The notes beneath the pieces were generated by a model. The model did no database searches, was not told where the DNA came from, and saw only the letters and a list, made by a program, of their open reading frames with translations. From assembly GCF_003129605.1 (NCBI RefSeq), contig NZ_QBDX01000002.1, positions 471,501 through 535,500 of the forward strand: a stretch of DNA of 64,000 nt. The letters are read 5' to 3'. Position 1 is the stretch's first letter. Every line of letters starts with the position of its first letter. The DNA comes from Hyphobacterium indicum. Its GTDB lineage: Bacteria > Pseudomonadota > Alphaproteobacteria > Caulobacterales > Maricaulaceae. Both the position numbers and the translations under genes were made by a program. Below, piece by piece: positions 7,267-16,450 of the stretch.

Positions 7267-9027
7267 ATGAAAACCCTTTATGTCGCATCCATCCTGGCTG
7301 CCTTCACGCTCGCCGCCTGTTCGGAGCCCGTCACGGATCCGGACGCGGATGCCACGGGCGAAGCCGTAACATCCGATGATATGTCTTCCGGGGACGCGGC
7401 CCAGCCCGAGCGCATTGATCCCAATGCCCGTCCGGCACCGCAGGAGACCAGCGCGGCGATCACCGGCGATGATCTGGCCTGGCGGATCCAGACGCTGGCG
7501 TCTGACGAATTCGAGGGCCGCGCGCCGGCAACGCCGGGCGGCATCATGGCCAGCCAGTGGATTGCCGACGAAATGGCCAGCGCGGGTCTGGAGCCCGGCG
7601 GCGAGGCCGGGACCTGGTTCCAGCGCGTCCCGCTGGTCGAAGCCACGCTGCAGACAACCGCGTCCAGCTTCGACATTTCCATCAATGGCGAGCCGATGGA
7701 CCTGACCTATCTGGAAGACGTGGTCTATGGCACGCGCCGCATCGAACCCGTGGTCGAGATCGAAAATTCCGATCTGGTTTTTGTCGGATACGGCATTGTC
7801 GCCCCGGAATATGGCTGGAATGATTATGAAGGTCTGGATGTGGAAGGCCGCACAGTGGTCATGCTGATCAATGATCCCGGCTTCGCCTCCGGCGATCCAG
7901 ATCTCTTCAATGGCAATGCCATGACCTATTATGGCCGCTGGACCTATAAGTACGAGGAAGCGGCCCGTCAGGGCGCTGAAGCCGTCATCATCATCCACGA
8001 AACCGAAGCTGCCAGCTATGGCTGGAACGTCGTCTCCGGATCCTGGTCTGGCCCGCAATTCGACCTGCAGCGCCCGGAAGGCTCGACACCCTTTGTCGGA
8101 TCCGAAAGCTGGATCACCAATGACCGCGCCCGCGAACTTTTCGCGGCAACGGGTCTTGATTTCGATGCTCTGGTTGAAGCTGCGCATCAACCCGGTTTTG
8201 AACCGGTTGAGATTCCCGGCGCAGAAGTGAACGCCACGCTGGTCACCAGCCACGAATTCCTCGATTCCCGGAATGTCGCCGGCATTGTCCGCGGCACGGA
8301 ACGTCCGGACGAATATGTGCTCTACATGGCGCACTGGGACCATATCGGCACGCGGCTGAGCGATGATCCCGAAGAAGACGTCATCTATAACGGCGCGGTG
8401 GACAACGCCACGGGAACAAGCTCGATTCTTGAAATCGGTCAGGCTTTTGCCGCCAATCCGCCGGAGCGTTCGGTCATCATCGTCGCCGTCACGGCCGAGG
8501 AGTCCGGCCTGCTGGGCTCTGAGTATTACGCGACCGATCCGCTGGTGCCCTTCTCGCAGACCGTAGGCGGCCTCAACATGGACGGCATGCTGCCCACCGG
8601 CCCGACCAGCGACATCGTGGTGATCGGCTATGGAGCCTCCGAGCTGGAGGACCATCTCGCCGCCGTCGCCGAAACCCAGAACCGGACATTGTCACCGGAT
8701 CCCAATCCGGAAGCCGGTTATTTCTACCGTTCGGATCACATTTCACTCGCAAAACGCGGCGTGCCGATGATCTACGCGGATACCGGTTCGGTAAATACCG
8801 AGCTCGGCGCCGGTCATGTCGAGGAGTTGAGCGCTGCCTATCGCGCAACGGCCTATCACGGTCCCGAAGACGAATTCAGTTATGACTGGGATTTCGACGG
8901 TCTCGCCCGCGACGCCACCCTGCTCTATCTTCTGGGTGAGCGCATCGCGAACAGCGAGGAATGGCCAAACTGGTATGAGGGCAATGAATTCCGCGCCCTG
9001 CGGGATGAACAGCGCTCCGCCGACTGA
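7267..9027 (+). CDS. Secreted lipoprotein M28-family zinc aminopeptidase
   Basis: 586 aa. The N-terminus is a lipoprotein signal with lipobox LAAC (C18), then a low-complexity Asp/Glu/Ala linker. The M28 peptidase fold carries the zinc ligands in order: YMAHWDHIG, VYNGAVDNATG-like region (YNGAVDNATGTSS), the catalytic TAEESGLLGSEYY, LNMDGM and SDHISLAKRG. Between the N-terminal part and the second half of the catalytic domain there is a PA-like insertion (about residues 170-330), as in many M28 enzymes. It probably trims peptides in the periplasm. Start at 7267 is set by GGAGAAACCGTA before the ATG and by the signal peptide. A terminator was not obvious before the convergent cupin gene, whose stop abuts it. 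Confidence 0.93.
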   Translation: MKTLYVASILAAFTLAACSEPVTDPDADATGEAVTSDDMSSGDAAQPERIDPNARPAPQETSAAITGDDLAWRIQTLASDEFEGRAPATPGGIMASQWIADEMASAGLEPGGEAGTWFQRVPLVEATLQTTASSFDISINGEPMDLTYLEDVVYGTRRIEPVVEIENSDLVFVGYGIVAPEYGWNDYEGLDVEGRTVVMLINDPGFASGDPDLFNGNAMTYYGRWTYKYEEAARQGAEAVIIIHETEAASYGWNVVSGSWSGPQFDLQRPEGSTPFVGSESWITNDRARELFAATGLDFDALVEAAHQPGFEPVEIPGAEVNATLVTSHEFLDSRNVAGIVRGTERPDEYVLYMAHWDHIGTRLSDDPEEDVIYNGAVDNATGTSSILEIGQAFAANPPERSVIIVAVTAEESGLLGSEYYATDPLVPFSQTVGGLNMDGMLPTGPTSDIVVIGYGASELEDHLAAVAETQNRTLSPDPNPEAGYFYRSDHISLAKRGVPMIYADTGSVNTELGAGHVEELSAAYRATAYHGPEDEFSYDWDFDGLARDATLLYLLGERIANSEEWPNWYEGNEFRALRDEQRSAD

Positions 9028-10215
9028 TCAGGCTGTGAAGAGGCATCGGAAGACCGGTGCCTCTTCCATCGCTTCGAATGCTTCGCCAACAAACTGGCTA
9101 TGCGCATCCAGCAAGGGCGCGCCCGCCGCCTGTGTGCGCATGGCGGCAATGGCATTCCGGACATCTCCGGTTAACGCCGCTTCACCCAAAGCCTGCACCA
9201 GATAATCCGGCGGCAATTCGCCCGCCTCATCATCGACAATCAGCGCCGACAAGACGCGTCCGGATTCGATAACAGGATCGGCAAAACCGGCAATTCGCAG
9301 GGTCTCGTTTAACTCACGGCGGCTTTCGCTGTGAAACAGGGCACAGATGAAGGTGCGGATTTTCGGATGATCATGCTCACCGAGCAATTCACGCGTCTTG
9401 TCACTGCGTTCGATGTCGTTCAGCGACGCCAGGATCAGCCCACCATCGGGCAGACGATTCAGGGTGGTTTCGATAACCGTTTCCGGGATCGGCAGGCTGT
9501 CGAAAGCGGCGGCATCCAGCAGGCGGATCAACCCGGCCTCGTCCAGCCCTTCCGCGAGGGCGGAGAATTTGTCCTCATACGCCGCCGGATCAACCTGTAA
9601 TGCCTGCGACAGGAGGTCGAGCTGCGCGGCGCTGGCATCCCTGCGGCGATGTGACGGGCTCCGCAGGCCGGGCCGCAGATATTCATACGCGCCCCTTGGC
9701 CCCTCACCCGCCACCCTCAGGCTGATGGCGAATCCGGGCTTTTCACAGTAAACAACGCTGTGTATGAGCGACCTTCCCTCTTCGACAGGCTGGATATGGC
9801 CGGGAGTGAACACGTCGAAGGTACGCCGCGACAATGTCCCGGCCGAAAATTCGTCAATCTCGCGTGCCGCTTCGAAATCATAAACCGAGTTGAAGGATTG
9901 GCCCTCCAGGACCTGAAATGCGCCTGTCCAGTCATGCTGGTGCAATCGGTCGGCGGCGTCACTCCACAGATGACCGACAATCCTGACATTGGTCCCGCTA
10001 AAAAGCGGAACCAGGCCGGGCTTCGATTGATCGCCCAGGCCCGCCAGATCTCCCGAAGCCGCTGCCTCCCAGACCTCTGCAAGCGACAAACGGTTGGGTA
10101 AGTCCCATTCATCAAGAAGTGCGGCGGCGATCTGCGGGAAAGCCGTTGGAGACTGCCCCACGCCCGCAAACCGTGCTTCGGCGTCAGCCCCGAGTCCGGC
10201 GAATAAAGTGCGCAC
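9028..10215 (-). CDS. Cysteine-dioxygenase-like cupin protein linked to a short peptide gene
   Basis: 395 aa, no signal peptide, so cytoplasmic. Residues ~85-170 look like a thiol-dioxygenase-type cupin: HQHDWTGAFQVLEG supplies the H-x-H pair (H92, H94), and IHSVVYCEKPGFAISLRV supplies a third histidine (H152), the arrangement of the three-histidine iron site of cysteine dioxygenase. The first ~80 and last ~200 residues are helical and unfamiliar to me. The GTG start at 10215 has GAGGAG five bases upstream. A hairpin terminator and then a 21-codon gene lie directly upstream on the same strand. Acting on that peptide is an attractive inference; acting on a free thiol is the alternative. Annotation as a known enzyme is not justified. 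Confidence 0.8.
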   Translation of the reverse strand: MRTLFAGLGADAEARFAGVGQSPTAFPQIAAALLDEWDLPNRLSLAEVWEAAASGDLAGLGDQSKPGLVPLFSGTNVRIVGHLWSDAADRLHQHDWTGAFQVLEGQSFNSVYDFEAAREIDEFSAGTLSRRTFDVFTPGHIQPVEEGRSLIHSVVYCEKPGFAISLRVAGEGPRGAYEYLRPGLRSPSHRRRDASAAQLDLLSQALQVDPAAYEDKFSALAEGLDEAGLIRLLDAAAFDSLPIPETVIETTLNRLPDGGLILASLNDIERSDKTRELLGEHDHPKIRTFICALFHSESRRELNETLRIAGFADPVIESGRVLSALIVDDEAGELPPDYLVQALGEAALTGDVRNAIAAMRTQAAGAPLLDAHSQFVGEAFEAMEEAPVFRCLFTA

Positions 10216-10230
10216 GGTGTCTCCTCAAAC

Positions 10231-10266
10231 AAAAACGCCCCGCAGCCGGGTGGAGACTGCGGGGCG
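10231..10266 (-). terminator. Rho-independent terminator between the peptide gene and the cupin gene
   Basis: On the minus strand the arms CGCCCCGCAG and CTGCGGGGCG (10257-10266 and 10236-10245) form a perfect 10-bp GC-rich stem with an 11-base loop, followed by TTTTT. It lies 16 bases before the cupin start. Partial read-through would give much more peptide transcript than cupin transcript, as is common when a substrate peptide precedes its modifying enzyme. An attenuation role is the other reading. Confidence 0.9.
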
Positions 10267-10281
10267 CTTGATAGAAAACCG

Positions 10282-10347
10282 TTAGTCCCAGTACAGAACG
10301 CGCTTGGCTTTCGGAGCGGACTTCCGCAGAGCTTTGATCTTCAACAT
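10282..10347 (-). CDS. 21-residue basic peptide, candidate precursor peptide
   Basis: A very short gene with excellent signals: GAGGAG lies 7 bases before the ATG at 10347 (a second in-frame ATG at 10353 is too close to the ribosome site), then 21 codons and TAA at 10282. The product begins MLKIKALRK, has a central SAPKAK and ends KRVLYWD: five Lys, two Arg and an aromatic-acidic tail. It is too small for a folded domain. A strong terminator follows, then the cysteine-dioxygenase-like cupin gene. The set-up resembles precursor peptides of ribosomally made modified peptides (leader-like basic part, YWD core), but a regulatory leader peptide or small antimicrobial is possible. No homolog is known to me. 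Confidence 0.65.
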   Translation of the reverse strand: MLKIKALRKSAPKAKRVLYWD

Positions 10348-10452
10348 ACTCATCTCCTCTTCTGAGTTGTACAGCCTTTCTGGCCGTTACAACCCATGTT
10401 TGAAGTGAGTCGCGGGCTGACGTAAACCTTTTGTTCAGAATGATTAAAAGCC

Positions 10453-12282
10453 TCAGGCAGCGGAGGCGCGTCCGGCCTTCTTCCGCTCGTGCTCCTTCAG
10501 CCAGCGTTTCCGGATCCGGATCGACTCCGGCGTCACTTCGACCAGCTCGTCATCATTGATGAATTCCAGAGCAAATTCTAGTGTCGTCCGGACCGGCGTG
10601 GTCAGAACCACGGCCTCGTCCGTACCGGCCGCCCGGATATTGGTCAGCTGCTTGCCCTTGGTCGGATTCACCGGCAGGTCATTATCGCGGCTGTGAATGC
10701 CGATGATCATGCCTTCATAGACTTCTGTGCCATGCCCGATGAAGAGCTTGCCGCGCTCCTGCAGGTTCCACAACGCATAGGCCAGCGCCTTGCCGTCCAC
10801 CATCGAGACCAGCGAGCCATTCCGGCGCTGACCGATCTCACCCGGCGCCCGGGGCGCATAATGGTCAAATGTGTGGAACATCAGACCGGCTCCCGACGTC
10901 GCCGTCAGGAAGTCTGACCGGAAGCCGATCAGGCCGCGGGTCGGGATTTCGTAATCAAGACGCACCCGGCCCTGCCCGTCCGGTGTCATGTTTTTCAGCT
11001 GGCCCTTGCGTTCGCCCAGCTTTTCCATGATCGCGCCCTGCGACTCTTCCGGAAGATCCACAACCAGCGTCTCCCATGGCTCGCACAGAACACCGTCGAT
11101 TTCCCTGGTCAGGACCTGGGGACGCGAAATGGCCAGCTCAAAGCCCTCGCGGCGCATATTCTCGATCAGCACCGAGAGATGCAATTCGCCACGGCCTGAA
11201 ACCTTGAACTTGTCAGCATCGTCAAGCTGTTGCACGCGCAGGGCTACATTATGGATCAGCTCACGCTGGAGACGTTCACCCAGATTGCGGCTGGTGACGT
11301 ATTTACCTTCCCGGCCCGCAAACGGGCTGTCATTGACCTGGAACGTCATGGCAATGGTCGGCTCATCCACCGTCAGCGGCGGCAATGCCTCCACCTGTTC
11401 GGGCGCACAAACCGTGTCCGAAATTTTCAGCGGATCGAGTCCGGTGAAGGTGATGATATCGCCCGCGCTCGCGCTGTTCATCTCGATGCGCTCCAGCCCG
11501 TGAAATCCGAACACCTGCTGGACTTTGCCGCGGCGCGTCTTGCCCTCCGCATCAATGACCATGACCGGCTGGTTCTTGGACAGTGTCCCTCGGCGGATCC
11601 GGCCAATGCCGATCACCCCGGTATAGCTGGAATAATCCAGCGCGCTGACCTGAAGCTGAAGCGGCCCGTTGAGATCGACAGGCGGCGGCGGTGTATGATC
11701 GACAATCATCTGGAAGAGTGGCGTCATGTCGGCGTCAGGGTTTTCGGCATCCAGGCCGGCAAACCCGTTCAGGGCCGACGCAAAAACAACCGGGAAATCC
11801 ATCTGTTCGTCATTGGCTCCGAGCCGGTCGAACAGATCAAAGGTCTGGTCGACCACCCAGTCGGGGCGTGCCCCCGGACGGTCGATCTTGTTGACGACAA
11901 CGATCGGGTTGAGTCCCCGTTCCAGAGCCTTGCGCGTCACAAAAGCGGTTTGTGGCATCGGTCCGTCGACAGCATCCACCAGCAGGAGCACCGAATCCGC
12001 CATAGACAGAACGCGCTCGACTTCACCACCGAAATCCGCGTGCCCGGGCGTATCAATGATGTTGATCCGCCAGTCCCGCCACGTCACAGCCGTGTTCTTC
12101 GCCAGAATCGTGATCCCGCGCTCTTTTTCGATATCGTTGGAATCCATCATCCGCTCGGTGGTTTCGACGCGGTCGCCGAAGGTTCCCGATTGTTTCAGGA
12201 GTTGATCGACGAGTGTGGTCTTGCCATGGTCGACATGCGCGACAATGGCGATATTACGCAGTTTTTCCGGTGCAACGGACAT
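10453..12282 (-). CDS. typA: Translational GTPase TypA/BipA
   Basis: 609 aa, the normal length for BipA, a ribosome-binding GTPase that helps 50S assembly and stress adaptation. The P-loop [10 protein letters not shown] is near residue 16, followed by the switch region [22 protein letters not shown], and [10 protein letters not shown]. Domain II and the C-terminal BipA-specific part ([31 protein letters not shown]) follow, with a basic tail. The ATG at 12282 is where family homology starts ([18 protein letters not shown]); the open frame continues upstream to 12447 without family similarity. The ribosome site is weak. It ends about 100 bases upstream of the short-peptide gene on the same strand. 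Confidence 0.97.
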   Translation of the reverse strand: MSVAPEKLRNIAIVAHVDHGKTTLVDQLLKQSGTFGDRVETTERMMDSNDIEKERGITILAKNTAVTWRDWRINIIDTPGHADFGGEVERVLSMADSVLLLVDAVDGPMPQTAFVTRKALERGLNPIVVVNKIDRPGARPDWVVDQTFDLFDRLGANDEQMDFPVVFASALNGFAGLDAENPDADMTPLFQMIVDHTPPPPVDLNGPLQLQVSALDYSSYTGVIGIGRIRRGTLSKNQPVMVIDAEGKTRRGKVQQVFGFHGLERIEMNSASAGDIITFTGLDPLKISDTVCAPEQVEALPPLTVDEPTIAMTFQVNDSPFAGREGKYVTSRNLGERLQRELIHNVALRVQQLDDADKFKVSGRGELHLSVLIENMRREGFELAISRPQVLTREIDGVLCEPWETLVVDLPEESQGAIMEKLGERKGQLKNMTPDGQGRVRLDYEIPTRGLIGFRSDFLTATSGAGLMFHTFDHYAPRAPGEIGQRRNGSLVSMVDGKALAYALWNLQERGKLFIGHGTEVYEGMIIGIHSRDNDLPVNPTKGKQLTNIRAAGTDEAVVLTTPVRTTLEFALEFINDDELVEVTPESIRIRKRWLKEHERKKAGRASAA

Positions 12283-12373
12283 GGGCAGAACTCGAAAAGG
12301 GCCAGAGGGATTGCGCGCGCCTCTTAGCCTTGTCCTGCCCGCCCGGCTACCCCCAAAAACGCAAAGCCGCTCG

Positions 12374-13573
12374 TCAAACGCCTGCCAGATGGCCGCCCGA
12401 GCGGAGCTGGGTCCGGGTCCGGCGTCTTTGCCAGCGATAGATCGCAAGAATGATCGCCTGGGTGAAGACCCCCAGGAAGGAAAAGGCGAAGATCAATGCC
12501 GCCACCTGCGAAGCACGCGCATGAATCAACCAGGCCGGACGCGTGATAACAAAATACCAACCCGGTGTTTCGATACGCGCAAAGGCAACCAGCCGTCCAT
12601 CATCGGTCTGGAACACGCCCGAATCGCGCCCTGAATTGCGTATGGCTTCGGCAATCGGCCTAGGATGGGCGATCGATTCCGCAGCAGTCACCGCTTCCGG
12701 CGTCAGGACATCCTGGAACAGCAAGGCCTGGTGCGCGATCAGGCTGCCATCCCGCGTCATGATCATGTTGCTGGCATTAACCTCGGCGTCGATGATGGCA
12801 TTGGCCAGATAATTCTGCATAGAGATCGTGATCCCGAACGCGCCCATATGACGTCCCGAAACCCGGACCGGGAAATGGCAGCCGGTGGTCAGTGCAACGC
12901 CATCACGCACATAAAGCAGGCGCGACAATTGCGTACAGCGCGTCACCCCCATGGGGTTATTGGCGGGAGATACGATCCGGGCGAGATCTTCCGACTGGAA
13001 ATCAAAATCAGCCGGCGCATCGCGGCGGTAGAATTCCAGGCGATCATCGCGCTGCGGCGCATAGATGATCAGATCATTGTCCGGCGTCACGAAATTCAGA
13101 TTGTCGAAATGCCCGGCATTGGCTTCGCCATGCTGACGCACTGTATGATAGGCGGCAATCAGGCGCCGTTGACGCTCCGGTGAAACAACTGCATCCGATA
13201 TGAAGGCACCGACACCATAGACATAATCACCGTCCTCATCGCGATATCCATCAAACAATTCTGGCCGCGAACGGCGGGTGCCATCACCAAATTCCGGAAA
13301 CAACCAGTTGAATTCGGCAGAAACATCCAGCCCCTCCATCGCAGCCAGCCGCCGCGCGAAGCTGCGCCCCGTGGCGTATTCAATGGCCTGCACATCGGAA
13401 AACAGGGCTCGCTGGCGATTGGCGCGCTCCTCGATATGCAGAGCGCTGCTCTCCATCACCTTGCGCTCGAAATAGGGCTCAAGGCTTATATATCCGGCAA
13501 TGGCAGCAAATGACGCGATAAAGACCGCGACAAGAAATGTCATTCCCGCTGATTTCCAGTTGATCCGGTTCAT
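12374..13573 (-). CDS. Membrane protein with Cache-like periplasmic sensor domain and no output domain
   Basis: 399 aa. A transmembrane helix near residues 10-30 (FLVAVFIASFAAIAGYIS) is followed by a ~320-residue periplasmic region. A second helix near residues 350-375 (ALIFAFSFLGVFTQAIILAIY) leads to a ~25-residue basic tail. The periplasmic part has the look of a double Cache ligand-binding domain (helical start with ERANRQRALF, FGDGTRRSRPELFDGYRD, VSGRHMGAFGITISMQNYLA, GWYFVITRP). No HAMP, kinase, GGDEF, EAL or MCP domain follows, so it lacks an output module. The ATG at 13573 was chosen because it starts the first helix. Ligand and partner are not visible. Confidence 0.7.
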   Translation of the reverse strand: MNRINWKSAGMTFLVAVFIASFAAIAGYISLEPYFERKVMESSALHIEERANRQRALFSDVQAIEYATGRSFARRLAAMEGLDVSAEFNWLFPEFGDGTRRSRPELFDGYRDEDGDYVYGVGAFISDAVVSPERQRRLIAAYHTVRQHGEANAGHFDNLNFVTPDNDLIIYAPQRDDRLEFYRRDAPADFDFQSEDLARIVSPANNPMGVTRCTQLSRLLYVRDGVALTTGCHFPVRVSGRHMGAFGITISMQNYLANAIIDAEVNASNMIMTRDGSLIAHQALLFQDVLTPEAVTAAESIAHPRPIAEAIRNSGRDSGVFQTDDGRLVAFARIETPGWYFVITRPAWLIHARASQVAALIFAFSFLGVFTQAIILAIYRWQRRRTRTQLRSGGHLAGV

Positions 13574-13701
13574 CAGGCGTCCCGTCCGATATTGTTTCCC
13601 ACCTGAATCCAATCCTAGACCTCCTAGGTTAAATTCTCCCCAACGCGGCAACCGTCATCGGCGCTTGATCCCGGTAGTGTGGTGCGGCTAAACCCGCCAG
13701 T

Positions 13702-13792
13702 GGAGAGGTGGCCGAGTGGTCGAAGGCGCTCCCCTGCTAAGGGAGTATACGTCAAAAGCGTATCGTGGGTTCGAATCCCATCCTCTCCGCCA
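13702..13792 (+). tRNA. tRNA-Ser (anticodon GCU)
   Basis: The acceptor arm GGAGAGG (13702-13708) pairs with CCTCTCC (13782-13788), with a G discriminator and an encoded CCA. The D arm contains GCCGAGTGGTC. The anticodon loop CTGCTAA gives GCT. There is a long class II variable arm (TATACGTCAAAAGCGTATC), and the T arm GTGGGTTCGAATCCCAT is standard. This reads AGC/AGU serine codons. No duplicate of the 3' end was found nearby, so there is no sign of an integrated element. Confidence 0.98.
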
Positions 13793-14144
13793 CTATTCTT
13801 CCACTTTTGGTGGAAATCATTTTCCGCCTGATCACCACGATCCTTCGGGCGAGCATCAAAATAAGTTTAGACGGATGTGCATATCCTGCGGGCTACCGCA
13901 CCACCGAATCCGTATTGTCACGCCGCGGCACCCATTACACGCACGCTTCAATACCAACAGGCCCATGCGTGAGATGAACTGAATGCTGAAGGGCGCGCGT
14001 CCGGCAAAAATGGTCCGCTCACATGAACGAGCGCAGCGTTTGCAATCCTTCTTCAAATACTTTGGCTGAACCGGCTGGTGATTATGCCTCCGCGTGTTAC
14101 ATGTTGAACGCTGCCACACCGGTAGCGTACCCGCATGGATTCAA
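13793..14144. other. Gene-free interval after tRNA-Ser
   Basis: About 350 bases between the tRNA and the CNNM transporter gene. Short open frames cross it, but none has a ribosome site or recognisable product. It presumably holds the end of the tRNA transcript and the promoter of the transporter gene. I see no clear hairpin terminator, repeat or regulatory palindrome. Confidence 0.5.
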
Positions 14145-15209
14145 ATGACTCTTCTAATTCTATTCGTGCTTCTCGCAGTGGGCGTTTCGTTCCTGTGTTC
14201 GATCCTTGAAGCGGTGTTTCTTTCCGTCACGCCCGCACATATAGCCGCGCTCGAAGAACGCTCGCCCCGCATCTCGGCACGGATCAAGGCACTGAAGCTT
14301 GATGTGCACCGGCCGCTGGCCGCTATTCTCAGCCTGAACACCGTCGCCCACACCGTGGGCGCTACGGCAGCCGGCGCGCAGGCTGCTCATGTTTTCGGGG
14401 ATGCCGGAGTCGGCGTATTTTCAGCGGTCCTCACACTGTTGATTCTGGTGGTTTCAGAGATCATCCCGAAAACGCTTGGCGCGACCTATTGGAAAGCGCT
14501 CACACCACTCACGACACGGCTTCTGCCCCCTTTGATCTGGTCAATGTGGCCATTGGTGAAACTGTCCGAAGCGATCAGCTGGATGATTGCGCACCGCCAA
14601 CACGACAAGGTCAGCCGCGAGGAAATCGTGGCGATGGCCCGCATCAGCCAGCAACAAGGCGTGATTGCGAAAAACCAGTCGGCAATTGTGGCCAACCTTC
14701 TCCGCTTCGACGCGCTGACCGCACGTGACATCATGACGCCGCGTACGGTAGTGGAAGCGTTTGATGAAACGGAAAGTGTTGAATCCGTCGCCGAAAAACT
14801 CGCGTCGATTCCCTTTTCACGCCTGCCCATATATGATGAGGATGTCGATACGATTTCCGGCTTTGTGTTGAAGACCGACATTCTGCTGGCCGCTCTGGAA
14901 GACCGGTTGGATACGCCGCTTTCCGCTTTGAGACGCGATATCGCCCATGTCGATGAAGCAGACAGTCTTCAGGCTTTGTTCGAGGTCTTGCTCAGCAGCA
15001 ACCGGCATATTGCCGTTGTCTCGGACGATTTTGGTGGCACTGCGGGTGTGGTGACAATCGAGGATCTTGTCGAAACACTTCTGGGGCTCGAGATTACCGA
15101 TGAGGCCGACAGCATCGAAGACTTGCAGGCGCTGGCGCGTGATCAATGGCGCAAACGGGCCTCGCGAATGAACACCAATGCGGGCGAACCGAGATCAAAG
15201 ACGAAATAG
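14145..15209 (+). CDS. CNNM/CorB-type transporter with CBS pair
   Basis: 354 aa inner-membrane protein. The N-terminal half is a DUF21 (CNNM) domain with hydrophobic helices starting at LLILFVLLAVGVSFLCSILEAVF and the family segment ILSLNTVAHTVGATAAGAQA. The second half is a CBS pair (MTPRTVVEAFDETES and IAVVSDDFGGTAGVVTIEDLVE) that binds nucleotides in relatives. These proteins are linked to Mg2+/Co2+ efflux or homeostasis. It ends shortly after the second CBS, without the CorC/HlyC C-terminal domain found in many relatives. The ATG at 14145 starts the first helix; a start at 14094 is possible, and the ribosome site is weak for both. Confidence 0.88.
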   Translation: MTLLILFVLLAVGVSFLCSILEAVFLSVTPAHIAALEERSPRISARIKALKLDVHRPLAAILSLNTVAHTVGATAAGAQAAHVFGDAGVGVFSAVLTLLILVVSEIIPKTLGATYWKALTPLTTRLLPPLIWSMWPLVKLSEAISWMIAHRQHDKVSREEIVAMARISQQQGVIAKNQSAIVANLLRFDALTARDIMTPRTVVEAFDETESVESVAEKLASIPFSRLPIYDEDVDTISGFVLKTDILLAALEDRLDTPLSALRRDIAHVDEADSLQALFEVLLSSNRHIAVVSDDFGGTAGVVTIEDLVETLLGLEITDEADSIEDLQALARDQWRKRASRMNTNAGEPRSKTK

Positions 15210-15237
15210 CGACGCCCTTCTTCCCATTCAGAAACAA

Positions 15238-15266
15238 TTGACGACAACCGCCCTGCTCCATATGCA
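15238..15266 (+). promoter_or_regulatory. Predicted sigma-70-type promoter of the RND efflux genes
   Basis: TTGACG (15238-15243), a 17-base spacer and TATGCA (15261-15266) lie 62 bases upstream of the adaptor gene start, in the intergenic region after the CNNM gene. The -35 is near consensus and the -10 is moderate. No operator palindrome or TetR gene is adjacent, so control of the pump is not explained locally. Confidence 0.5.
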
Positions 15267-15328
15267 GCGCCGCGGCTATCTGACTTGATATTCCGCATTA
15301 TTGGCGCATCTTCGGTGCCGGAGGATCC

Positions 15329-16450
15329 ATGAAACGCGCAGCTACCCTTATCATCGTCTTTGGCGTTTTTATCGCCATGACCGCCATCATTGTCGTCCGG
15401 TCGATCAGCCATACAGATTCTGCCGATAGCGGTTTCCGCGGCAGCGCGACACCAGTGGCCGCGCACACGGTGAACCATCAGACCTTTGCCGATATTGTCG
15501 AAGCGCTTGGCACAGCCGGAGCCAATGAAACGGTTACGGTGACGTCGCAAGTCGCCGATACGATTTCACGCGTCAATTTCGAGTCCGGACAGCAAGTGGC
15601 AGAAGGCGATATTCTTGTCGAACTCACCGACACCGAGGAATCCGCTGACCTCTCGGAAGCCCGGGCGACACTGCGCGAAGCCCGTCGCGAACTGGAGCGG
15701 GTCGAGGGACTGATCGAACGCGGCATTGCACCACGTCAGCGACTGGATGAAGCCAATGCAGCCGTCGAGCGGGCCGTTGCCCGAGTCAATTCGATTGAGG
15801 CACGGCTTGCCGACCGGATCATCCGTGCCCCATTCTCGGGCGTCGTCGGATTGCGCGAAGTCAGCCTGGGCAGTCTGGTCCGGCCCGGCGATCCGATCAT
15901 AACGCTGGATGACACCTCGATAATCAAACTTGATTTTTCAGTGCCGGAGCGCTTCCTGTCGGTGCTGGCACCGGGGCAGGAAATCACGGCCGGGACATCC
16001 GCCTACCCGAACGAAGTGTTCACGGGCACAATTGCCCAGATCGGCAGCCGGATTGATCCGGTCACGCGCACGGTGACAGTTCGCGCCGAAATCAATAATG
16101 ACGACGGGCATTTGCGGCCCGGGCAATTGATGACGGTCGAAATGCGCCAGGACGTCCGCTCGCGGCCGGCCATTCCCGGGTCTGCGATCACACGTTATCT
16201 GGATCAGAGCTTTGTTTTCGTCATTGATGAAACCGGAAGCCCACCCGTTTTGCGGCAACAAACCGTCGAACTCGGTGGCCGCATCGGTAATTGGGTGGAA
16301 GTGACAGATGGCTTGTCTGTCGGCGATCTGATCGTCGCGGAAGGCGTTCACCGGGTCCGCGACCGCATGCCTGTCGAGATCGTTGAGCGGGCCGCCCCCG
16401 CCCGGCCGCGATCCGGCGAGGCGGCGAGCGCGCTGGTGAGTCAGCCATGA
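15329..16450 (+). CDS. RND efflux periplasmic adaptor (membrane fusion protein)
   Basis: 373 aa. An N-terminal membrane anchor/signal (ATLIIVFGVFIAMTAIIVV) is followed by a split lipoyl/barrel-sandwich domain (VNFESGQQVAEGDILVEL and IRAPFSGVVGLREVSLGSLV) around a coiled-coil hairpin (about residues 110-155). A beta-barrel domain (VPERFLSVLAPGQEI) and a membrane-proximal domain (PAIPGSAITRYLDQSFVFVI) come next. It would bridge the inner-membrane pump encoded by the next gene to an outer-membrane channel; no tolC-like gene is in the window. GGAGGATCC precedes the ATG, a strong ribosome site. The stop overlaps the pump start in ATGA. Confidence 0.94.
   Translation: MKRAATLIIVFGVFIAMTAIIVVRSISHTDSADSGFRGSATPVAAHTVNHQTFADIVEALGTAGANETVTVTSQVADTISRVNFESGQQVAEGDILVELTDTEESADLSEARATLREARRELERVEGLIERGIAPRQRLDEANAAVERAVARVNSIEARLADRIIRAPFSGVVGLREVSLGSLVRPGDPIITLDDTSIIKLDFSVPERFLSVLAPGQEITAGTSAYPNEVFTGTIAQIGSRIDPVTRTVTVRAEINNDDGHLRPGQLMTVEMRQDVRSRPAIPGSAITRYLDQSFVFVIDETGSPPVLRQQTVELGGRIGNWVEVTDGLSVGDLIVAEGVHRVRDRMPVEIVERAAPARPRSGEAASALVSQP

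Noticed and set aside
7234-8655. 473-codon open frame antisense to the M28 peptidase
   Set aside because: No start signals, low-complexity composition, and the plus-strand peptidase has all catalytic motifs.
13702-13792. tRNA-Ser as an attachment site of an integrated element
   Set aside because: No integrase nearby and no second copy of the tRNA 3' end in the window.
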